From: Pogonophryne albipinna
Taxonomy: Eukaryota; Chordata; Actinopteri; Perciformes; Artedidraconidae
Assembly (NCBI GenBank): GCA_028583405.1
Contig: CM053257.1
Location: 30,859,293-30,923,292 of the forward strand
Direction: 5' to 3'
DNA: 64,000 bases
This document shows positions 57,386-64,000 of the stretch, one piece after another (position 1 is the stretch's first letter; each line of letters begins with the position of its first letter). The notes beneath the pieces are model-generated. The model did no database searches. It was not told where the DNA came from and saw only the letters and a program-made list of their open reading frames with translations. The translations under genes and the position numbers were made by a program.

Positions 57386-57724
57386 TGTCACGCCCTGGCT
57401 CAAGGACGGACAAAGGAAGGAGTCCACACATGATTCATCCAATTGAAGTGCATTTATTTAAAGAAACTAAATTAACTATGAAGTCAGTTAATCAGTAATG
57501 TGTGTAGTGTGTGGGTGTGTGAACATGCATCAGTATATAAAGAAAGAACAAACAAACAAACCAAGGTCCAGTAGAGCCAAGCAACCCAAGAGGAGAGAAA
57601 GACTGACTGCTCAGGCACCCATACTTGTAGCTGAGCAGTCAACCCAAATCAGGTGTCAGCAATCTCTCCTGATTTGGGGAGTGGCTAACCAGGGACCTGA
57701 GTCTAAGGCCTAGGGGCCGTCACA
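57386..57724 (-). mobile_element. LTR of a retrotransposon
   Basis: A 339-bp block that begins TGTGACGG and ends CGTGACA on the minus strand, i.e. TG...CA. It contains a TATATA motif and AATAAA in the positions expected for a promoter and polyadenylation signal, and it is preceded on the minus strand by a polypurine tract (cttaagggggga at about 57725-57737). It is therefore the 3' LTR of a minus-strand element. The 5' LTR is not in view. Confidence 0.75.
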
Positions 57725-58261
57725 CCTCCCCCCTTAAGAATGAGGTAGCACCTCAGATCCTGAAACAAAACAAGAACATTAGACACAACATTTTCTTCCA
57801 ATTCATAAATCCGAGTAACACGTTTCAGAGCACAAAAAAACAGCATTAAAAGCCTATCAAAAGTGATACTAGGCAAAGAAGGAACTATGACAAAAAGTAC
57901 ATGAGGTGACTACCGAAATGTGCACAAAACCCGCAATCATTACAGCCTAACCCCAGGAAAAACTACTGCTGCTTAGTGGACGAAACAGGGAATGCCTGTA
58001 CGGCCAAAACTTCAAGAAGAATGGGACGAAGCTCCCCTTGCCTGCCCCATCTTACCCAAAGAGGTTACTGTAGCTCTCTTTCACATACTTCCGTGTGTTA
58101 CAAATGTTGCACTCTGACCTTCTAGCCCAATTGACATTGCCACATGTTTTGCACTTCCAATCATTTACACTGAAGAGACCCCTGCCCTTCCCAGCCAGAG
58201 TTTTCCAACTGTTCCTCCAGCTTTCATCATCTGTGCCCTCATGGTTCTCATTCATAACACT
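57725..58261 (-). mobile_element. 3' internal part of the LTR element
   Basis: Sequence between the LTR and the left edge of the DIRS element. It holds the polypurine tract and, farther in, the zinc-finger frame at 58052-58255. No reverse transcriptase, integrase or gag motif is visible in this remnant. The element seems cut off where the DIRS sequence begins. Confidence 0.55.
58052..58255 (-). pseudogene. ZRANB2-like RanBP2-type zinc finger fragment
   Basis: A 67-codon open frame. Residues about 17-56 contain GRGLFSVNDWKCKTCGNVNW, then ARRSECNICNTRKY, nearly the same as the second zinc finger of ZRANB2, a splicing-related RNA-binding protein. The W-x-C-x2-C-x10-C-x2-C ligands and the Asn-Val-Asn and Arg-Arg RNA-contact residues are all intact. 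The flanks (MNENHEGTDDESW before, YSNLFG after) do not resemble ZRANB2, and similarity stops abruptly at both sides, near a possible exon edge. It lies in the 3' internal part of a minus-strand LTR element. It could be a captured host exon, a retrocopy fragment or an element-encoded domain; whether it is expressed is unknown. Confidence 0.75.
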
Positions 58262-58560
58262 CCGTTCGATGTCTCACTATGGGATGCGCCTCAACGCGTA
58301 TGCAAACAGAAGCATCAATCTCATTACGCCAATCCTGATTGGCTGGTGATCTTGACGTCAGCGTCAGGGAATCCACCCAGCCTTTAAGTAGCTTGCGCTA
58401 CGTCGCAGCGTCATTCAAACACCTCTTCTCGCTTCAGAGCACATCTCGAATATCAGTAGCCGGGCTAGCTTAACGGTCCACAGACTGAACCCAAGCTAAC
58501 ATTCGGTCGACGGGCGCTTGCCGGTTACTTTTTTTTGCTTTGCAGAAGAATTGAACAAAT

Positions 58561-58894
58561 ATTAACACACCAGTTAATATTGTAATCTGCCCAGCCGGTT
58601 TTTCATTCAAAATAACGGTAAGGTTTGATTTTTTTCTTCAAACAGTAACATACCTGTTGCTAGTTTATCCCTCCGCACCGACGGACTCTTCTCTCCCTCA
58701 CACCAGAGGAGACGGAGATAAGAAAGATTAACACACCAGTTAATATTTTTTAAAGAAAAATCTACCCCGTTGTTTTTCCTTTCGGAATAACGATAAGGTT
58801 GGATTTTTTTCGGTAACATACCTGTTACTAGCTTGTCCCTCCGCGCCGACACCCCGGCAAACGAGGATGGACCCTTCTCTCCCTCACACCAGAG
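58561..58894 (+). repeat. 167-bp tandem duplication in the DIRS leader
   Basis: Unit 1 starts at 58561 and unit 2 at 58728, both with attaacacaccagttaatat. They share gtaacatacctgtt and cttctctccctcacaccaga blocks and differ by scattered substitutions and short indels. Confidence 0.85.
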
Positions 58895-59086
58895 AGAGTC
58901 AGGGACTCGGAGGCTCGGCTATGCGGCTGCGGGTTTAAGATCTCAGGCACAGACTCACACCAGGTCTGCTCGTCCTGCCTCGGGCTGGAACACGCCCGGG
59001 AGGCTATCGATAACCCCGGCTCGTGCGGGCATTGTGCCCGCTTCACCATTAAGAGCCTCCGCCGACGGTTAGCACGCCAAGCTAGC

Positions 59087-60502
59087 TTGTCGGGACAGGA
59101 CCCCCTCATGTCCGCTGATTCGCCGGCCGGCAATCAAGACATCGTGGCGTCCGCCGCAGAGATTGAGCCCCGCGCTGTGTCAGGCTGGGGCTCAACAACA
59201 GCGGCAGCCGCTGAACCGGAGCCCCACGCCGTGTCAGGCTGGGGCCCGGTGGCGGCAAGAGCTGCGAGAGCGGCGCCCCGCGCTGTGTCAGGCTGGGGCT
59301 CCCAACTGGACCTCACCATGGTTCCACCCGCGGAGGATGTCCTGGAGTTGGACTATATGGAGGACGAAGAGGATACCTCTGAGTTCCTCCTGTCCGACTC
59401 GGATGAGGATGACATCTTCGTTTCATCGGCTCACGCTGCAAAGCCGGGAGCGATGTCCGCTCTCCCGGGTGAAAGCACACCAGCTTCGCCCTTCCTAAGT
59501 ATTGACTTGCAGGCCGTGTGTCAACGCGCTGCATCCTGGCTGGACATCCCATGGCCTGAAGTGGCCAAGGAGACCTCCAGATCTCGCTACGAGGGGAAGA
59601 ACTTGCCCCAAGCAGCGAGGACGAAGAGGCAGCTCCTTCCAGTCTTTCCGGAGATGCTGGACGAGGTGTCGGTCTCGTGGAGAGACCGCCCTTTTAGCAA
59701 CAAGGCCCCAATCCAGGGTGCCTCCTCCCTGGACTGTGACGGTATGGAGAGGCTCGGCCTGCTCCGCATGCCGCCCATGGAACCGCTGGTGGCAGCCCAC
59801 CTCCAACTGAGGCTGGCTTCGACACCGAGCAGGAACCCCACGCTACCGGCAAAGGCAGACCGGTTCCAGTCAGCGATGAACGAACGGGCCTATAAAGCCG
59901 CAGCTTTGTCCGCCAGGGCACTCAACGTCTCCTCGCTGCTGACCGCCTACCAGGCGGAGCTCTGCGAAGACTTGTCGAGCAAACCTGAGCCTGCCGCGTG
60001 GGACGAGATCGCAGTGATCACGGACATTTGCCTCCGTGTGCAGCGCTGTGCAGTCCAAGCCACGGGCAAAGCACTGGGAATTATGGTGGTACAGGAGAGA
60101 GCCAGGTGGCTCAACCTGACGAACCTTCCAGACCTGGAAAAAGAGGATGTTCTGGACATGCCTATTGTTCCCGAGGGCATATTTGGCTCCGCTCTAGCTT
60201 CGATGCAGCTGAGATGCGAATCAAAGAAGAAGGGAGATGAGGCTCTCCAGCTCTGTCTCCCCCGAAGGGTCCAGCCGCCACCTTCAATGGTCCCGCGGCA
60301 GGCCTTCACTCAAGCTGCCTCACGTCCTGCCCGGTTCAAGATACCGAAGCAGCAGAGACCACAGCCCGTCCCGGGTCCCCAGCCCAGGCACGAGGCGAGG
60401 ATGAGCTGGCCAAGGAAATCTCCGGTTCCGGCAGCTGCCGCTCAGGCGCAGCCGACCCAGGTTTTTAGCCACCAGGCGAGGAAGAAGAAGCGGGCGGCCT
60501 GA
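59087..60502 (+). CDS. DIRS ORF1, gag-like protein
   Basis: The coding frame is open well upstream of 59087: about 58915-59060 encodes a Cys-rich motif (CGCGF, then CSSCLGLEHAREAI and CGHCARFTIKSLRRR) typical of DIRS gag N-termini, but no ATG is visible in frame, so the true start is uncertain. From 59087 it encodes 471 residues: three repeats of an AVSGWG-containing block, an acidic SDSDEDD stretch, a conserved helical core (QAVCQRAASWLDIPWPEV; PEGIFGSALASMQLRCESKK) and a basic, Pro-rich end (KKKRAA). The role is presumed to be nucleocapsid-like RNA binding. No stop interrupts it. Confidence 0.8.
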   Translation: MSGQDPLMSADSPAGNQDIVASAAEIEPRAVSGWGSTTAAAAEPEPHAVSGWGPVAARAARAAPRAVSGWGSQLDLTMVPPAEDVLELDYMEDEEDTSEFLLSDSDEDDIFVSSAHAAKPGAMSALPGESTPASPFLSIDLQAVCQRAASWLDIPWPEVAKETSRSRYEGKNLPQAARTKRQLLPVFPEMLDEVSVSWRDRPFSNKAPIQGASSLDCDGMERLGLLRMPPMEPLVAAHLQLRLASTPSRNPTLPAKADRFQSAMNERAYKAAALSARALNVSSLLTAYQAELCEDLSSKPEPAAWDEIAVITDICLRVQRCAVQATGKALGIMVVQERARWLNLTNLPDLEKEDVLDMPIVPEGIFGSALASMQLRCESKKKGDEALQLCLPRRVQPPPSMVPRQAFTQAASRPARFKIPKQQRPQPVPGPQPRHEARMSWPRKSPVPAAAAQAQPTQVFSHQARKKKRAA

Positions 60503-61239
60503 CAGCCTCCTCTCCTCTCCTCGATGAAGGAGCTAGAAGTTCCCTGTTCCCCAGCTCCAGAACACGTTCCAGTGTTAGATGCTCATGTGTTTTCGGGGTG
60601 CCACCATGCCCCCATCTTCCCGCCGCCTCGAGTGATGCCAGAACGTCATCCTCAAGTAAGCGCCATCAGGGAAATGGACTTAACATCGAAGACAGCAAGT
60701 TCCGCTGCCTGTTTAAGTCACACAAACACATGTCATCATTGTTGTTTCCTAATAAATCATTTTCCACTGTCGTTTCCAGGCTTGAAGCCAAGGGCGCAGT
60801 CAATAAAAATGAAAAGAAAAACAATAAAAACAATAAACAGTCTGTCGTCTACCCCTCTTTTGAGAGCGGCTACGGCCTGTCTCAAAAGGCGGACAATAGA
60901 CGGGATTGTGAAGGCACCACCGCCACGCGCATGCGCAGTGTCGGCCGGGGTTGTCAACCTGGGGTACCACCTTGTTCAGACACTAGAGGGCCCCATAACA
61001 CAACAAATAGAGACACTGAGGGCAGACGACAGAGCTGTGACATCTCCGCTCGCTTTGAGAAGCGAAAAGTGGAGGATGCTCACAGATTCTGCTTGGGTTT
61101 TCAAGACAGTAACACGGGGCTACAGGCTCCAATTCGCTGTCACCCCCCCTCACTTCTCGGGCATTCTGTATTCACAGGCCCGGGGAGAGTCGGCCCATAT
61201 TCTGGAGCAAGAGATTTTCTCGCTACTGGAAAAGAAGGC

Positions 61240-62022
61240 ACAGCTCTCGCTTTGGGAGTACAGAGATTGGATGGCCCTGAGTAGAGACCCCCTCACCCCA
61301 TACTCCCGCAGCACCTCCCACAGTAACTCCCTGGGAACCCGGTCATACGCCTTCTCCAAGTCCACAAAACACATGTAGACCGGATAAGCGTACTCCCAGG
61401 CCCCCTCCAGGATCCTTGCGAGAGTAAAAAGCTGATCCGTCGTTCCACGACCAGGACGGAATCCGCATTGTTCCTCCTCAATCTGAGGTTCGACAATCGG
61501 CCTGACCCTCCTTTCGAGTACCTTAGAGTAAACTTTCCCGGGGAGGCTGAGTAGTGTGATGCCTCTGTAATTGGCACACACCCTCTGAACCCCCTTTTTA
61601 AAAAAGGGAACCACCACCCCGGTCTGCCACTCCTTCGGTACTGTTTCCGACTTCCACGCAATGTTGATGAGACGTGTCAACCATGACAGTCCCTCAACAC
61701 CCAGAGCCTTCAGCATTTCTGGGCGGATCTCATCCACCCCCGGGGCTTTGCCACTGTGGAGTTGTTTAACAACCTCAGTGACCTCCCCCCGGGAGATTGG
61801 CGCCGATCCCCCGTCATACTCCAGCTCTGCCTCTAACATAGAGGGCGGAGTTGTCGGGTTCAGGAGTTCCTCAAAGTGTTCCTTCCAACGCCCCAACACT
61901 CCATCAGTTGAGGTAAACACCGTCCCATCCTTACTGTACACAGCTTGGATGGTTCCCTGCTTCCCCCTCCTGAGGTGTCGGAGAGTTTTCCAGAACAACT
62001 TTGGTGCCGCCCGAAAATCCTT
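61240..62022 (-). pseudogene. LINE reverse transcriptase, N-terminal half, inverted
   Basis: The minus strand encodes LSLWEKDFRAAPKLFWKTLR, then GRWKEHFEELLNP, GKAPGVDEIRPEMLKAL, FFKKGVQRVCANYRGITLLS, CGFRPGRGTTDQLFTL and CFVDLEKAYDRVPRELLW, which are reverse transcriptase blocks in normal order. The open frame also runs a little beyond the element on both sides by chance. It stops at the break point (SLYSQSESC), where the direct half continues. Confidence 0.88.
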
Positions 62023-63000
62023 CTCCCAAAGCGAGAGCTGTGTCCGGGTCCTCGGCAGTAAGTCGGACCCATTTCCGGTGAGGGTTGGCCTCCGCCAGGG
62101 CTGCGCTTTGTCACCAATCCTGTTTGTAATATACATGGATCGGATTTCGAGGCGTAGTCATGGGGGAGGGGGTCTGCAGTTCGGTGGACTAAGGATTGCA
62201 CCACTGCTTTTTGCAGATGATGTGGTTCTGATGGCTTCATCGGTCTGCGACCTTCAGCACTCACTGGATCGGTTCGCAACCGAGTGTGAAGCGGCTGGGA
62301 TGAGGATCAGCACCTCCAAATCTGAGGCCATGGTTCTCAGCAGGAAACCGATGGACTGTCCACTCCAAGTAGGGAATGAGTCCTTACCCCAAGTGAAGGA
62401 GTTCAAGTATCTCGGGGTCTTGTTCTCGAGTGAGGGAACAATGGAGCGTGAGATGGGCCGGAGAATCGGAGCAGCGGGAGCGGTACTGCAGTCGCTTTAC
62501 CGCACCGTTGTGACGAAAAGGGAGCTGAGCCAGAAGGCAAAGCTCTCTGTCTACCGGGCCATTTTCGTTCCTACCCTCACCTATGGTCATGAAGGATGGG
62601 TCATGACCGAAAGAACGAGATCGCGGATACAAGCGGCCGAGATGGGTTTTCTCCGCAGGGTGGCTGGTGTCTCCCTTAGGGATAAGGTGAGAAGTTCGGT
62701 CATCAGGGAGGGACTCTGAGTTGAGCCGCTCCTCCTTCGCGTCGAAAGGAGCCAGTTGAGGTGGTTCGGGCACCTAGTTAGGATGCCACCTGGGCGCCTC
62801 CCTAGGGAGGTGTTCCAGGCACGTCCAGCTGGGAAGAGACCAAGGGGTAGACCTAGGACCAGGTGGAGGGATTATATCTCTTCGCTGGCCTGGGAGCGCC
62901 TTGGGATCCCCCAGTCAGAGCTGGTTGATGTCGCCAGGGAAAATGAAGTTTGGGGCTCTCTGCTGGAACTGCTACCCCCGCTACCCGACCACGGATAAGC
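62023..63000 (+). pseudogene. LINE reverse transcriptase, C-terminal half, direct
   Basis: The plus strand begins SQSESCVRVLGSKSDPFPV and continues with VGLRQGCALSPILF and the catalytic LLFADDVVLM box, then FKYLGVLFSSEGTMEREM and TYGHEGWVMTERTRS. A TGA at 62717-62719 interrupts the frame where the family usually has Arg (CGA), consistent with CpG decay. Beyond it the same frame goes on to RPRGRPRTRWRDYISSLAWE and ends before the tetranucleotide tail. Confidence 0.88.
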
Positions 63001-64000
63001 GGAAGAAGATGGATGGATGGATGGAAAAGAAGGCTCTATCGATAATACCCGCCGAACAGAGTCAGAGCGGCTTTTATTCCAAGTATTTCCTCGTTCCCAA
63101 ACGGGGAGGGAACGGAATTCGGCCTATACTAGATTTGAGAGCTCTGAACAAATATCTCAAAAGATACAAATTCAGAATGCTCACTCACACATCTCTGTTG
63201 CGTCTCGTGCACCAAAGCGACTGGCTCACATCAGTCGACCTGAAAGATGCGTATTTCCACATCCCAGTATATTACCCACACAGGAAATATCTGAGGTTCG
63301 CCTTTCAGGGTGTCTGTTACGAGTACAGAGTACTTCCCTTCGGTCTGTCTCTCAGCCCGCGAGTGTTTGTACGGTGTACGGAAGCCGCGATAGCCCCGTT
63401 AAGACAACAGGGTATTCGCCTGGCAACTTATCTGGACGATTGGCTCCTTCTCGCACAGTCGGAGCAAGAGGCTATTACGCAGACAAATGTCCTCGTAAAA
63501 CACCTGCTCGACCTGGGTTTCGTAATAAATTATCTGGAGCTTTTAGCGGTGTTCCTCACCCTGAAACGCTTTCTGCCTTTTCTCAGAGGACATCATGTCC
63601 TCGTGAGGACAGACAACACGACCACAATATCGTATATAAACCGCCAAGGGGGTTTGCGTTCTCTCCAGTTACACATGCTGGCACGCAAACTGATCTTATG
63701 GAGCTGCGGACGTCTCCTCTCTCTGAGAGCGATGCACGTACCAGGAGTGATGAACCTCGGGGCAGATCTGCTGTCCAGAGGTGCACCACTATATGCAGAC
63801 TGGACTCTACATCCAATGGTTGTGAGTCAGCTGTGGGTGCGTTACGGCCGAGCCGCGGTAGATCTTTTCGCATCAAAAGAAAATGCTCAATGTCAGCTGT
63901 TCTTTTCAATGCGCGATTTAAACGCACCGTTAGGCGTGGACGCGCACGTTTGGCCTCCGGTCCTTCTGTACGCGTTCCCACCCCTGGCTCTGAAACCCCC

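Larger units (their letters stand above)
61227..63034. mobile_element. LINE insertion with 5' inversion inside DIRS ORF2
   Basis: Target duplication tggaaaagaaggc lies at 61227-61239 and 63022-63034 (the first few bases could also come from the GGAT tail). The left part of the insert (61240 to about 62022) is inverted and the right part (about 62023-63021) is direct, ending in (ATGG)n. Both halves belong to one non-LTR reverse transcriptase gene broken at the same site; a 19-bp block occurs once at 61240-61258 (inverted) and once at 62023-62041 (direct). This is the structure left by twin priming. The clade is not certain; the same family's 3' end lies at 25-247. Confidence 0.9.
58262..64000 (+). 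mobile_element. DIRS-type retrotransposon, disrupted (continues past window)
   Basis: DIRS elements use a tyrosine recombinase instead of an integrase. The leader (58262 to about 58900) has a duplicated 167-bp unit. A gag-like frame ends at 60502. The second ORF has DIRS-type reverse transcriptase and RNase H motifs. The recombinase region and right terminal repeat would lie beyond 64000. A LINE is inserted at 61240-63021 and an internal deletion is present near 63530. The left edge is estimated from the switch away from the LTR element. Confidence 0.85.
60524..64000 (+). pseudogene. DIRS ORF2, reverse transcriptase/RNase H, split by LINE and deleted
   Basis: The 5' part (60524 to about 61239) ends with SAWVFKTVTRGYRLQFAVTP and FSLLEKKA, the entry to the reverse transcriptase. 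The frame is broken by the LINE and resumes at about 63022 with QSGFYSKYFLVPKR, IRPILDLRALN, SVDLKDAYFHIP, LPFGLSLSPRVF and the catalytic YLDDW box. Near 63530 the frame jumps from GFVIN to YLELLAVFLTLKRF: the connection region and the first RNase H acidic block are missing. RNase H sequence (VRTDNTTTISYINRQGG) follows, still open at the window end. The copy cannot make an intact enzyme. Confidence 0.85.

Noticed and set aside
60598..61284. 228-codon alternate-frame ORF over the DIRS ORF2 start
   Set aside because: The overlapping frame has the conserved DIRS reverse transcriptase entry motifs; this one has none.

Overview
The window is teleost-fish nuclear DNA: intron-rich vertebrate genes with GT-AG splicing, set in dense fish-type transposon debris (hAT, piggyBac-like and other terminal-inverted-repeat elements, a tRNA-derived SINE, LINEs, an LTR element and a DIRS retrotransposon). 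Species cannot be fixed from the sequence.

Three host genes are present. (1) Positions 697-2741 (+): the last two coding exons of a neurexin, closest to neurexin-2 (nrxn2), including the juxtamembrane stalk, transmembrane helix and the C-terminal PDZ ligand. (2) Positions 8580-39345 (+): a complete pecanex-like 3 gene (pcnx3). I traced 35 coding exons whose phases all join without a break into 2,290 codons plus stop; a CRE/CCAAT promoter and two probable non-coding 5' exons lie upstream. (3) Positions 47111-55187 (-): fifteen exons of a K+-dependent Na+/Ca2+ exchanger of the NCKX3/4 group (slc24a3-like), including a 26-nt microexon. Its N-terminal exon(s) are not seen and its C-terminus is short. 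NRXN2 and PCNX3 are both on human 11q13, so the first two genes look like conserved linkage; human SLC24A3 is elsewhere.

The pcnx3 introns are packed with mobile elements, many with legible target-site duplications. They include a hAT derivative that still has BED-finger and C-terminal dimerisation remnants (23751-24973), a family with CAGGGTTC termini and apparent 6-bp duplications (three members), two oppositely oriented copies of a long-inverted-repeat element, and a piggyBac-like MITE. Between pcnx3 and the exchanger gene lies a hAT derivative whose BED-finger coding sequence has expanded into a 31-bp minisatellite (42582-43744).

From 57386 to the window end is a retroelement cluster. 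It starts with an LTR plus 3' internal region on the minus strand, and that internal region contains a RanBP2-type zinc finger very like the second finger of ZRANB2. Next to it is a DIRS-type element (about 58262 to beyond 64000) with a gag-like ORF and a reverse transcriptase/RNase H ORF. The second ORF is split by a LINE inserted with a 5' inversion (twin-priming structure, target duplication visible) and carries an internal deletion. This cluster lies where the missing 5' end of the exchanger gene would be expected.

The strongest unusual signals are the captured zinc finger, the BED-derived minisatellite, the inverted LINE insertion and the 6-bp-duplication transposon family. No bacterial-style system, CRISPR array or functional RNA gene is visible.
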